A DNA stretch of 64,000 bases from Tissierellales bacterium (GTDB taxonomy: Bacteria > Bacillota > Clostridia > Tissierellales > VENL01): positions 177,910 to 241,909 of the forward strand of contig JANQLB010000084.1 in NCBI GenBank assembly GCA_028280805.1. Direction: 5' to 3'. Both the position numbers and the translations under genes were made by a program. Positions 19,251 through 28,094 of the stretch are shown here, piece after piece. The notes under the pieces were generated by a model. It saw only the letters and a program-made list of their open reading frames with translations, made no database searches and had not been told where the DNA came from. How positions within the stretch are numbered: the first letter of the stretch is position 1; each line of letters starts with the position of its first letter.

Positions 19251-19847
19251 TTGACAGGAAAAACTCATATAACTTTAGGAGTAGCAGGAACAGTTGCATT
19301 ATTAGTATTATCTAACCGTTCCATAGAAAGTAGTACATACATATTAGGAGCATCAGTTTTAGGGTCTTTAGTGCCAGATTTAGATCATCCCAGTGCTAAG
19401 TTAAATCAAAAGATTCTTCCGGTAAAGAACAGTTTTTTTAAAAAAGTTATATATCTTATAATAGGAGGGATTTTATTATATTTTGATACAAAGATAAGAA
19501 GCAGATTTTTAACCTTGTTAGGAATTACAATTATTTTAACAGGTTTATCACGTCATAGAGGATTTACTCATAGTATATTAGGTTTAGCAATGTTTTCATT
19601 AACGTCTTATTTAGGAGCGGTGTATTACGGTATTGGAAATATTTACACAGGGTTTATTGCCGGATATGCTATACATTTAATAGCTGACTTCTTTACCAAT
19701 AGCGGAATAGAACTTTTTTATCCATTGTCTAAAAAATGTAAATCTCCTATAACAGTAACAACAGGAGGATTAGGAGAAAATTTAATATTACTTATTTCAA
19801 TACTTTATTTATCAGGAGTCGTTTTTAATGGATTAGGGCTATTATAA
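19251..19847 (+). CDS. Membrane-bound metal-dependent hydrolase of the YdjM/DUF457 family
   Basis: The TTG at 19251 is chosen, seven bases after CTAGGAGG, giving MTGKTHITLG. About 198 residues with five or six membrane segments. Conserved metal-binding features are TGKTHITLG, LVPDLDHP and SRHRGFTHS. The function of these putative membrane hydrolases is not known. In Escherichia coli the relative YdjM belongs to the LexA regulon, which fits the palindrome in this promoter. The gene is monocistronic. Confidence 0.8.
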   Translation: MTGKTHITLGVAGTVALLVLSNRSIESSTYILGASVLGSLVPDLDHPSAKLNQKILPVKNSFFKKVIYLIIGGILLYFDTKIRSRFLTLLGITIILTGLSRHRGFTHSILGLAMFSLTSYLGAVYYGIGNIYTGFIAGYAIHLIADFFTNSGIELFYPLSKKCKSPITVTTGGLGENLILLISILYLSGVVFNGLGLL

Positions 19848-19970
19848 TATGATGAGGTTAAATGTTACTAACCTACTATAAACTGTCTCTTTCTTAGATA
19901 CCTTTTTATATTATTATTATTCTGATATAATAATTAGAGTGGCGAAGTTTGCATTATTAGGAGGAAAAAC

Positions 19971-20711
19971 ATGAATTTAGCCTTTATAGCACAAGTTATT
20001 ATTGGAATAATAATTATTTTTGCAGCAGGAATGATACAGGGAATTACAAGCTTTGGTTTTTCATTGTTAGCGGTACCTTTACTAAGTATTTTCCTACCAT
20101 TTAAAATTGTCGTTCCTATGCTCATAATTTATAGTTTGTTTTTAAATTCCATAATATTATACAATGTTAGAAAATATATTAATTTAAAAAGGATTTATAT
20201 ACTAATTATTGCAGGTATTGTTGGAACTTTCTTTGGAACTTATGCACTTGAGTCATTAGACGACAGTATTCTTAAAATTATTGTTGGAAGTATTGTTACT
20301 TTATCTGCCATAGCATTCATAAAGGGATATAGGATGCCTGTAAAAAATGAAAAACTCTCCTATTTACCTGTAGGTTTACTAAGTGGATTACTAAATGGAA
20401 GTGCCTCATTAAGCGGACCTCCCATTATACTTTTTTTAAAAAATCAGGAGACAGAAAAGCAGATATTTAGAGCAAGTCTTACCTCTTATTTTTGGGCATT
20501 AAACATTAGTACTATTCCAATACAAATAGCTAGAGGTCTTATAGATAAAACTGTAATTACTTATACAATATATCTTCTACCCGGACTGGTACTTGGAGTT
20601 TTAATAGGTATAAAGCTTGGTAATAAAGTAGACGAGTCCTTATTTAAAAAACTAACATTAGGTCTGATTTTATTTATGGGACTATTATCAATAATTTCTG
20701 GTTTAAGATAG
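19971..20711 (+). CDS. TauE/SafE-family membrane exporter
   Basis: 246 residues with eight probable membrane helices in two repeats, each with a Gly-rich motif: AAGMIQGITSFGFSLLAVPLL near the N-terminus and LLSGLLNGSASLSGPPIILFL in the second half. This is the probable sulfite/organosulfonate exporter family, and the substrate cannot be read from sequence. AGGAGG precedes the ATG. It is single, with no linked sulfur genes. Confidence 0.85.
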   Translation: MNLAFIAQVIIGIIIIFAAGMIQGITSFGFSLLAVPLLSIFLPFKIVVPMLIIYSLFLNSIILYNVRKYINLKRIYILIIAGIVGTFFGTYALESLDDSILKIIVGSIVTLSAIAFIKGYRMPVKNEKLSYLPVGLLSGLLNGSASLSGPPIILFLKNQETEKQIFRASLTSYFWALNISTIPIQIARGLIDKTVITYTIYLLPGLVLGVLIGIKLGNKVDESLFKKLTLGLILFMGLLSIISGLR

Positions 20712-20879
20712 CTTAATATAATTTTCAATTCTACCACATCGTCAAAAAAAGTATTCTGGTTTACAAATGATCAACTCATAATAAAAAAAATTTCTAGTGG
20801 AGTAATAATGCTGTAATATATTAAAGTAACAAAATTTATCTTAAATCTAAAAAAAATACTTTCTTACAAATGCTCTCAT

Positions 20880-20966
20880 TGGAGCATAGAGAATTCTTTA
20901 CACTGGGTTATAGATATGTCTTTTAGAGAAGATGAAAACAGAATAAGAACAGGTAATGCAGTATAA
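20880..20966 (+). pseudogene. Fragment of an ISAs1-family transposase
   Basis: WSIENSLHWVIDMSFREDEN and RIRTGNAV-stop are the C-terminal motif of ISAs1-type DDE transposases. Only 28 codons remain, with no inverted repeats visible. The rest of 20712-21038 has nothing I can assign apart from the palindrome at 20974-21004. Confidence 0.75.
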
Positions 20967-20973
20967 AATTTAA

Positions 20974-21004
20974 ATATCTTAATACATATTATGTATTAAG
21001 ATAT
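20974..21004 (+). repeat. Perfect palindrome before the ABC transporter operon
   Basis: ATATCTTAATACATA (20974-20988) and TATGTATTAAGATAT (20990-21004) are exact reverse complements around one base. There is no T run after it. It could be an operator for the transporter operon or a weak terminator. Confidence 0.5.
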
Positions 21005-21038
21005 ATTTGTAAAATTGTATTGGATGAAAGGAGAAAAG

Positions 21039-21791
21039 ATGATGCTTGAAATAAACAATCTTGTAAAAAACTATGGAAAGAAGGAAGCAGTTAAAAAGAT
21101 TAATCTATCGGTTAAACCGGGAGAAATATACGGTTTTCTGGGACACAACGGAGCGGGTAAGACAACTACCATAAAAGCATGTACCGGTCTGATAAAACCC
21201 ACTTCGGGAAGTGTTAAGATATGTGGATATGACATAGTTAGACAACCGCTTGAGGCTAAGCAAAATTTTGGATATGTACCTGAAAATCCATATTTATACA
21301 GTAAACTTACAGGCAGAGAGTTTTTGGATTCGATTTCTGGTATTTACATGAAAGGCAAAAGAAATGATGCATTAAAAAGGATAGATGAATTACTAGAAGA
21401 GATGCAGATGACGGATGATGCTGATAAACTTATCGGAACCTATTCACAGGGTATGCGTCGTAAAATCATTATTTGTGCTGCGTTTTTACACCATCCTTCG
21501 GTTGTTTTTCTTGATGAACCTACAACAGGACTTGATGCTTCAAGTGCAAAAGCAGCCAAAGATTTGTTTAGGAAGCATGCGGATAAAGGGTCTTCGATTT
21601 TATTCACAACTCACATATTAGAGATTGCAGAAAGATTATGCGATAGAATAGGTATTATCTATCAAGGTGAATTAATAGCAGAAGGCACATTTCAAGAGCT
21701 TAAAGAAAAATTCGAAAAACCAGGGTCAACACTTGAAGACATTTTTTTGAATATAACCGAACAAAACAGTAAGGAGTGTAATGAAAGATGA
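21039..21791 (+). CDS. ABC transporter ATP-binding protein
   Basis: The start at ATG 21039 or 21042 follows AAAGGAG (21027-21033). About 250 residues with Walker A GHNGAGKT, signature YSQGMRR in place of the common LSGGQ, Walker B VVFLDEPTTGLD, and a switch His in TTH. This is the DrrA/CcmA-like group of export ATPases. It overlaps the permease gene by four bases (ATGA), so the two are translationally coupled and form a two-gene exporter. The substrate is unknown. Confidence 0.93.
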   Translation: MMLEINNLVKNYGKKEAVKKINLSVKPGEIYGFLGHNGAGKTTTIKACTGLIKPTSGSVKICGYDIVRQPLEAKQNFGYVPENPYLYSKLTGREFLDSISGIYMKGKRNDALKRIDELLEEMQMTDDADKLIGTYSQGMRRKIIICAAFLHHPSVVFLDEPTTGLDASSAKAAKDLFRKHADKGSSILFTTHILEIAERLCDRIGIIYQGELIAEGTFQELKEKFEKPGSTLEDIFLNITEQNSKECNER

Positions 21792-23461
21792 ACTATATTC
21801 TATGGTTCTTAAAGTTGAGGTTTTTAATACTTAAAAACATTTTATGGAAAGATACAAAGGCAATTATCCGAACTCTCTCAATTGCAGCGGTAATCATAAT
21901 TTTCCAGATTTTTTTAACTAACTTACTATATAAGAATATTTTCAGCGATATTATGCTTTCTGATGAGGAAGGTAAAGTAATACTAATTTTATTTTTCTTT
22001 GGAGCTGTCATCTGGATATATCTAATATCATTTGTTCAAAGTATCGTTGGTTTCATTCGTAACTTCTTCAAATCACCCGATATGAATTACTTGATCTCAA
22101 TCCCTGTTCCTTCAAATTATGTTTTTTTGTTCAAGTTTTTCGAGCATATTATAAACAGTATTAAAGCTATACTCTTTATTGTTTTTCCTTTCCTTGCGGC
22201 AATAGGAATGTCGGTAAATGCCCCTTGGATTTACTTTGTTACAATAATACCATTTTACATTATTTTGTCAATTATACCCTGCTCAATCGGTATTGTGATT
22301 GCAATGGTAGGAGTTAGAATAGTATCATCAAAAATGTTCAGTATTATAACTTCAATTTTATCATTCACTATAAACATCATATTTGCGGTTCTTTTTTCCA
22401 GGGTACGGGAGATACCTTCCGACTATTTTGTAAGCTTTATAGAATTTCTGCAAAAACCGTTGTTGTCTGATGTAATTCCTGTTACTGCAGGCATAAGGCT
22501 TTTTTACGCTACAGCTCTTGGAGAAAGAGTTATCTATGCACTTTTGTTTTTACTGATAATCACAGTATTGTTTATCGCAGCAACTTTTATTATATCAAAG
22601 AAGTTGTTTTTTGAGGGATGGGTCAAAAGTCAAAGTATTGATACCAAAGTCAATAAAACAATTACTGCCGTCACAAAAAACTCTAAGAAATCCAACAGTA
22701 AAAACTCTAAGAAATCTAACAGGAATGAAATATTTGAATGGATAAAAACCGAATGGAAGATGGCAATAAGAAATAAGGAACAGTTTATAGCCTGTGCTTC
22801 TATGCTATTATTTTTTTTAGCTGCTGCATTTATGTTTATTTATTCTGGGTATTTTTCAAACGAGCCTTTGTTGGGGGTTTTTATACTCATAACAGTAGCT
22901 TCTATTTTTAACATTTTTGCTGTTTCAATATCTTTTATTCCTATCGATATAGCGACGGATAAGAATCTCTGGAAAAACCGTTATTGGATTCTTAAGATTA
23001 TGCCTTTGGAAGGGAAAAAAGTATTTGAAATACAATGTATTATGCATCTTGTTCCCGCTTATATTATAAGTCTTACGGGCATTTTATCCTATTCAATAAT
23101 AAACGGCTTAAGCTTTCCAATGATATTACTATCCGCCTTGTCTTTATTAGCTATACTATATGGCAGTTCGGCAGTATATACTTTTACTGTGCTATTATCA
23201 TTGACTGATTTTTTTGAGCAGAATGCGTTTATTGGGAACCTTATGTCCCTAATTCTTCCTGTGTTTTATGGAGTTTTATCGGCAGGAACCATAACCTTGT
23301 TTCTGGCCGAAGATTTTGTGAATGAGATTATGATTCTATCTCATATAAGTAGATTCTTAAATCTTCCTATTGTAGTTATAATTTCAGTTATAACATTATC
23401 TGTAGCATATTTTGTGGCAAGGATAAGCTATATAAAAATATGGGAACAATTAGAAATATAA
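21788..23461 (+). CDS. Large ABC-type exporter permease
   Basis: 557 residues with about twelve hydrophobic segments in two halves, separated by a Lys/Asn/Ser-rich linker near residues 285-315 (two close copies of NSKKSN). It is the membrane partner of the ATPase just upstream. A single long permease with one ATPase resembles the half-size bacitracin/antibiotic or YtrC/ABC-2-like exporters. No extracellular MacB-type domain is seen. Confidence 0.85.
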   Translation: MNYILWFLKLRFLILKNILWKDTKAIIRTLSIAAVIIIFQIFLTNLLYKNIFSDIMLSDEEGKVILILFFFGAVIWIYLISFVQSIVGFIRNFFKSPDMNYLISIPVPSNYVFLFKFFEHIINSIKAILFIVFPFLAAIGMSVNAPWIYFVTIIPFYIILSIIPCSIGIVIAMVGVRIVSSKMFSIITSILSFTINIIFAVLFSRVREIPSDYFVSFIEFLQKPLLSDVIPVTAGIRLFYATALGERVIYALLFLLIITVLFIAATFIISKKLFFEGWVKSQSIDTKVNKTITAVTKNSKKSNSKNSKKSNRNEIFEWIKTEWKMAIRNKEQFIACASMLLFFLAAAFMFIYSGYFSNEPLLGVFILITVASIFNIFAVSISFIPIDIATDKNLWKNRYWILKIMPLEGKKVFEIQCIMHLVPAYIISLTGILSYSIINGLSFPMILLSALSLLAILYGSSAVYTFTVLLSLTDFFEQNAFIGNLMSLILPVFYGVLSAGTITLFLAEDFVNEIMILSHISRFLNLPIVVIISVITLSVAYFVARISYIKIWEQLEI

Positions 23462-23892
23462 TCAGATTTGATTAATTATTGCCTTTTAGTGATTTAAAAA
23501 TTTTAGTGACGCTGTATTAAAATCATAGAAATTATTTTTGGTAGAAAAATAAAACTCCTTGGGCTAAAATCAGGTATGTGAGTAGTAAGTTCACATCCTC
23601 AAATTTTTTAATTTTTCCAGCAGCAGTGCTTGTGAATAAAATTGGAAACTCTCAATCTTCTGCAGAGTCAAAAAAACCAAAAGAGACCATTTAAGTAAGT
23701 AGGCCACTTTTTCAGTGGCTTCTTTTTATGGGTTTAAATCATATAAAATATATAATTTTGAATGTTCTTAACAAGACATTATGTTTTATTAATGATAAAA
23801 TAGTAATTAGAAAATAAAGATATAAGTAAATAAATAATATTGAAAATTAAAAAAATAAAATTAATAATAAAAAAGAACATAGGAGGAGAAAA
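23462..23892 (+). other. Gene-poor stretch with a possible C-terminal gene remnant and terminator
   Basis: A frame from 23579 to a TAA at about 23695 reads VSSKFTSSNFLIFPAAVLV and then NKIGNSQSSAESKKPKETI, like the last helix and tail of a membrane protein, but no start or upstream part is found. The terminator at 23703 follows it directly, which favours a real gene end. The remainder is AT-rich leader DNA. Confidence 0.3.
23703..23727 (+). terminator. Terminator before the methyltransferase cluster
   Basis: GCCACT (23703-23708) pairs with AGTGGC (23714-23719), followed by TTCTTTTT. Confidence 0.75.
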
Positions 23893-24465
23893 TTGAAAGC
23901 TTTTGATAAGGTATATTTACATTATGATAAGTTTATGAATTTTTTTAACCTATATAAGCTAGATGAGATAAAAGAAGCACTACAGCTTAAAGGGAAAGAA
24001 ATAGTTGTAGATATAGGGGGAGGAACTGGAGAATTAGCTAAGTATTTAAGTGATAAGTGTCAGAAGATATATGTATTAGATGAAAGTGAGAGGATGCTTT
24101 CAAAAGTAAAAAAAAGTGAAAAAATTATACCGGTATTGGGAAATGCATTAGATACAGGTTTCCAATCTAGTAGTATCGATGTGGTTATTGTATCTGATGT
24201 TCTTCATCATATAGAAAATCAAACTAAACTGATAGATGAAATTAGTAGGATTTTGAAAAATAATGGAAAACTTCTTATAATGGATTTTGAAAAAAGACAT
24301 TTAAAGACAAGGTTATTAAATTTTTTTGAAAGTATTCTATTTGGAAGATTAAAATTTAAAACTAAAAAAGAAGTATTAAATTTAATTGAGGAAAAATTTA
24401 TTATTAGGAACGTTTTTGATTATAAATATTATTTTATAATTATGGGGGAAAAAAATGATAGATAA
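23893..24465 (+). CDS. Class I SAM-dependent methyltransferase (first of pair)
   Basis: 190 residues, TTG start five bases after AGGAGGAG. The SAM-binding motif I is VVDIGGGTGELAKYL (about residues 38-52), the acidic post-I residue is in YVLDES, and motif IV is VVIVSDVLHHI. The short length and the lack of a substrate domain suit small-molecule or peptide methylation. It overlaps the next methyltransferase by 11 bases, and the radical-SAM gene follows, so the three are one operon. Confidence 0.85.
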   Translation: MKAFDKVYLHYDKFMNFFNLYKLDEIKEALQLKGKEIVVDIGGGTGELAKYLSDKCQKIYVLDESERMLSKVKKSEKIIPVLGNALDTGFQSSSIDVVIVSDVLHHIENQTKLIDEISRILKNNGKLLIMDFEKRHLKTRLLNFFESILFGRLKFKTKKEVLNLIEEKFIIRNVFDYKYYFIIMGEKNDR

Positions 24466-25318
24466 AATTAAACTTTACATAAAAATAGGTCTTAAAATGT
24501 TAAAAAGAGAAGTAGTAAATAACCATGATTATAGAGAAGAGTACAATAAGATTGCACAGACATACAAAAATTGGGTAGGAGTGATGGGACGATTCACAGA
24601 TAATATAATAAAACCAGAATATCTATCATCTCATAAAGAACTTAGAATACTTGATTTTGCTTGCGGTACAGGATATATTACTAAAAGTCTTTTAAAAAAA
24701 GAGATTCCATGTAAAATAACCGCTGTTGATTATTCCGAAAACATGCTTCAAACATGGAAAGATGTTCAGAATAGTAAAGTTCAAGTTATCCATGCTGATG
24801 GAATTGAATTTTTAAAAAATACAGATGAGAAGTTTGATATAATATTCTTTGGTTGGGCATTGTCATATTTTAACCATGAAGAACTATTTAAGCTATTTGA
24901 AAAAGTCTTAAAAGATAAAGGAATAGTTGCTGTTATAACTAATGTTAAAGGTACTCTTCTTGGTATAGAAGAATTATTTCTAAAAGTAATGAGTCAAAGT
25001 CAAGAAGTAGTTATGAAACCTATGGACATTAAATTCAATTTACCAAAAGGTAAAGACGGTTTAATAAAGTGGTTCGAGAAATATAACTTTGAAAATTTAG
25101 AAATATGTGAAGATGAAGTTACATTTTCCTTTAATACTCCGGAAGAACTCTTGCAATGGTTAAATAAAACAGGTGCAATTGCTGGAACAGCAAAGATTTT
25201 TAATGACTATTCCTTAGTAAAACATAAGATTATTAAAGAAATTAAAAAACAAAAGTATAAAGATGGTAAATATGAAATTAATCATAAATTTGCTTATGGT
25301 ATATTTAGAAAATTATAA
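24455..25318 (+). CDS. Class I SAM-dependent methyltransferase (second of pair)
   Basis: 287 residues. Motif I is ILDFACGTGYITKSLL (about residues 66-81), then TAVDYSENML, and motif IV is FDIIFFGWALSYF. It carries a C-terminal region of about 100 residues with conserved-looking WFEKYNFENL. It is translated from a GGGGG site inside the upstream gene. Its closeness to a radical-SAM/SPASM enzyme suggests a shared biosynthetic product. The substrate is unknown. Confidence 0.85.
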   Translation: MIDKIKLYIKIGLKMLKREVVNNHDYREEYNKIAQTYKNWVGVMGRFTDNIIKPEYLSSHKELRILDFACGTGYITKSLLKKEIPCKITAVDYSENMLQTWKDVQNSKVQVIHADGIEFLKNTDEKFDIIFFGWALSYFNHEELFKLFEKVLKDKGIVAVITNVKGTLLGIEELFLKVMSQSQEVVMKPMDIKFNLPKGKDGLIKWFEKYNFENLEICEDEVTFSFNTPEELLQWLNKTGAIAGTAKIFNDYSLVKHKIIKEIKKQKYKDGKYEINHKFAYGIFRKL

Positions 25319-25341
25319 TTTTATAGAGGGGGAAATTAATC

Positions 25342-26625
25342 ATGAATATATCTAAACTACAGACAATATTAAGCATGGGAGCAGATAAAAAAGTTTTAAA
25401 ATCATTAAATCAAATATATAAGATTATGAAAGAAGATGAAAACTTTAGTATCTCTAATTATATTAAGCTTATGCTAAGTATAATTAAAGGAGAAAAGATA
25501 GTAAAATTTGAAGATAAATATGTAATTAGTCCTTTTCTTCCGCCTTTTCTATCTGAAGCATTTATCCAAAATATTAAAGCTACCCCAAGTTCTCAAAATA
25601 TGTTTACACAACAGATACATGCTAAACGAAGTGCCCCTATATCCATGTATCTATGTTTAACTCAAAAGTGTCCTAACAACTGTATCTATTGTAGTGCAAA
25701 AAATAGAGATGGTGAAAATGAACTGACAACACAAGAATGGATTAAAGTCATAAATGATCTCCAAGACATGAAAACACCTATTATTGGACTTACTGGCGGA
25801 GAACCTATGTTAAGAGAAGATATATTTGATATTGTTAGGTCTATAGATAAAAGAAGTGTTTCGACTTTATTTACCAGCGGTATAAATCTTACACTCCAGA
25901 AAGCTAAAGAATTGAAAAAAAGCGGATTATTTAGTTTAGGTATCAGTCTGGATTCCTATGATAAAGATAAACACAATAAAAATAGAAGAAGTAGCAGCTC
26001 ATTTGATTATGCAATTTCAGCACTGCAAATATCACGAAAAGCTGGACTTTACACTATAGCTCAAACTGTTATACTCAAGGATGAAGTTGATGAGGACAAA
26101 TTATTTAGATTATTTAAGTTTGCTAAAGAAAACGGAGCTCATGAAGTTAAAATATTAGAACCTATTCTAAGTGGCGAATTATTAAATTCGGAAGATATAA
26201 AAGGGATATTTTATGATAATAGTACAAGAAGAAAACTGATAGACATACAGCATAAAGCCAATAAGAAAAAGAAATTTCCTAAAATCACTACTTTTGCATA
26301 TACCGAAAGTGAAGAAAGGTATGGATGTGGAGCAGGAACGCAACATTCATATATAAGTGCTTCAGGGCATCTATATCCTTGTGACTTTGTCCCAATGGAT
26401 TTTGGAAGTGTTAGAGATGAAAGTATTAGTAAATTATGGGTTGAAATGAATAAGATAATCGGTAACCCTAAAATTGGCTGCTTTGCACAAAGAGTTAATA
26501 CACAGGTTTATAAAAAATCCAATGGACGTCTACCACTAAACAAAAATCAATCCATAGAAATTTGTTCGAAAAACAAATCACAAAAACTTCCGAAATATTA
26601 TAGAAATTTGCAAAAAAATATTTAA
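25342..26625 (+). CDS. Radical SAM protein with SPASM-like C-terminus
   Basis: 427 residues. The C-x3-C-x2-C motif is Cys110, Cys114, Cys117 (CPNNCIYC), followed by GLTGGEP (149-155) and the usual barrel. The C-terminal part has Cys329, Cys347, Cys380 and Cys408 in the layout of a SPASM/twitch domain holding an additional iron-sulfur cluster (YGCGAG, LYPCDF). About 100 residues precede the barrel and could be a recognition domain. SPASM enzymes mostly modify ribosomal peptides or proteins. I find no precursor peptide nearby. It is the last gene of a three-gene operon and is followed by a long inverted repeat. Confidence 0.85.
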   Translation: MNISKLQTILSMGADKKVLKSLNQIYKIMKEDENFSISNYIKLMLSIIKGEKIVKFEDKYVISPFLPPFLSEAFIQNIKATPSSQNMFTQQIHAKRSAPISMYLCLTQKCPNNCIYCSAKNRDGENELTTQEWIKVINDLQDMKTPIIGLTGGEPMLREDIFDIVRSIDKRSVSTLFTSGINLTLQKAKELKKSGLFSLGISLDSYDKDKHNKNRRSSSSFDYAISALQISRKAGLYTIAQTVILKDEVDEDKLFRLFKFAKENGAHEVKILEPILSGELLNSEDIKGIFYDNSTRRKLIDIQHKANKKKKFPKITTFAYTESEERYGCGAGTQHSYISASGHLYPCDFVPMDFGSVRDESISKLWVEMNKIIGNPKIGCFAQRVNTQVYKKSNGRLPLNKNQSIEICSKNKSQKLPKYYRNLQKNI

Positions 26626-26637
26626 AACAATCTAATC

Positions 26638-26690
26638 TTAGAAATTAATCCTGTCATTACAAAGCAATTAATGACAGGATTAATTTCTAA
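26638..26690 (+). terminator. 22-bp perfect inverted repeat after the radical-SAM operon
   Basis: 26638-26659 is an exact reverse complement of 26669-26690 with a nine-base loop. By position it terminates the operon in front of the AraC gene. It is unusually long and has little T run, so it may act by other means. Confidence 0.55.
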
Positions 26691-26725
26691 TTTACTGTTA
26701 AAATTAATTTGAAAGGATGTTGGTG

Positions 26726-27595
26726 ATGAACTGGATTCAAAATATGAATAATGCTTTAGAATATATTGAACAGAATATAGCAGATGATATTACGTCTGAA
26801 AAAGTATCTGAAATTGCTTTATTTTCTAAGTTTCACTTTTTGAGGATATTTCATATTTTAACAGGTATTACGCTGGGAGATTATATCAGACTAAGGCGTT
26901 TATCTCTTGCAGCTAAAGACGTAATGACAACTGAAATGAAAATAATAGACATTGCCTATAAATATGGTTATGAAACACCCGAAGCATTTACTAAAGCCTT
27001 TAGAAAACTGCATAAAATCACTCCATCTGAGGCTAGAAAACAAGAAAAAAAACTAAAGGCAATACCACCTATATCTTTTCAAATAACAGTTAAAGGAGAG
27101 AAAAGAATGGATTATAAGATTGTTAAAAAAGAAAAATTTAAAGTAGCAGGATTATCAAAACATGTAACCAGTAAAAACGGAGAAAATTTTAAGATAATAC
27201 CGAAGTTTTGGCAGGAAACTTGTGATAAGGGTATAACTGAAAAACTAGAAAAAAGTGCAGTTGAATCAGGTCTTTTAGGTATATGCTATGATTATGATCA
27301 CGAACATGAAAATTTTAATTACATGATAGGTATCCGAGGAGAAACTATAGAAGGTTTAGATGAATATGAAGTTATTGACGTTCCAAGCTGTACTTGGGCA
27401 GTATTTGAAGGCGTAGGTTCAATACCAAATGCAATACAGAAGGTTGTTAAGAAGATATATTCAGAATGGTTTCCTGCAACTCATTATCAACATGCATCAT
27501 CACCGGAGCTAGAAGTTTATCTGCCGGGAGATCCTAGTTCAAAAGATTACAAATTTGAGGTTTGGGTACCTGTAGTTGAAAATTTAGAAAAGTAA
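26726..27595 (+). CDS. AraC-family regulator with GyrI-like effector domain
   Basis: The ATG at 26726 is chosen, eight bases after AAAGGA, giving 289 residues. Two helix-turn-helix motifs lie at about 20-45 and 70-95 (IDIAYKYGYETPEAFTKAFRK is the AraC signature). Residues about 130-290 are a GyrI/Rob-like ligand-binding domain (EYEVIDVPSCTWAVFEGVG and ELEVYLPGD). Such proteins sense small molecules or drugs and activate efflux or detoxification genes. No target is fixed by the sequence. It is monocistronic. Confidence 0.9.
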   Translation: MNWIQNMNNALEYIEQNIADDITSEKVSEIALFSKFHFLRIFHILTGITLGDYIRLRRLSLAAKDVMTTEMKIIDIAYKYGYETPEAFTKAFRKLHKITPSEARKQEKKLKAIPPISFQITVKGEKRMDYKIVKKEKFKVAGLSKHVTSKNGENFKIIPKFWQETCDKGITEKLEKSAVESGLLGICYDYDHEHENFNYMIGIRGETIEGLDEYEVIDVPSCTWAVFEGVGSIPNAIQKVVKKIYSEWFPATHYQHASSPELEVYLPGDPSSKDYKFEVWVPVVENLEK

Positions 27596-27605
27596 ATTAA
27601 AGTAA

Positions 27606-27652
27606 ACACCTCTATATTATAAAAATATACATAATAATATAGGGGTATTTTA
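27606..27652 (+). terminator. Terminator after the AraC-type gene
   Basis: ACACCTCTATATTAT pairs imperfectly with ATAATATAGGGGTAT, with a following TTTTATT. Confidence 0.65.
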
Positions 27653-27674
27653 TTGTTAGCTCAAAAAATAAAAG

Positions 27675-27703
27675 ATAGCCAGTCCATTATATGAGCTGGC
27701 TAT
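27675..27703 (+). repeat. Hairpin in a gene-free stretch
   Basis: ATAGCCAG (27675-27682) pairs with CTGGCTAT (27696-27703). The flanks are not T-rich enough to call a terminator. It is part of the structured 27675-27970 region. Confidence 0.5.
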
Positions 27704-27707
27704 GTTT

Positions 27708-27808
27708 CAGGTTCTAATTTACTACTAAATTTAATGGTTTTTACACCTTTATAAAACATTTTGAATCTAAAATCATGCTTATATTTGACACGAGTAAACT
27801 AGAACCTG
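27708..27808 (+). repeat. 101-bp element bounded by 16-bp inverted repeats
   Basis: CAGGTTCTAATTTACT (27708-27723) and AGTAAACTAGAACCTG (27793-27808) are reverse complements with one mismatch. No reading frame lies inside. It may be a small non-autonomous element or a structured RNA. Confidence 0.45.
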
Positions 27809-27903
27809 TATGAGAAAAAGTATTTATTTTATATATAAATAATATCATAGAGTATAAAAAATTTCAAGTAAATTTAACGAATTTTCAGAATATTTATTTT
27901 TTT

Positions 27904-27970
27904 ACTCAATTGCAAGACTTATTTCCACTATTAAATAAAATTAGGGTAGAAGTTAATTTTGCAATTGAGT
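27904..27970 (+). repeat. Second inverted-repeat element before the hydrolase lipoprotein gene
   Basis: ACTCAATTGCAA (27904-27915) and TTGCAATTGAGT (27959-27970) are exact reverse complements 43 bases apart, with some further pairing inside. It lies 125 bases before the gene at 28095. Confidence 0.45.
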
Positions 27971-28094
27971 TAAAAATATTTAGATTTTGTGAAACTATTT
28001 ACAAAATGCTAAATAAATGATATTATAAATTTTAACATTTAATTACATCCATAATAGAGTCATTAAAAAATTTGTATAAATCGGGGGAATAAAA

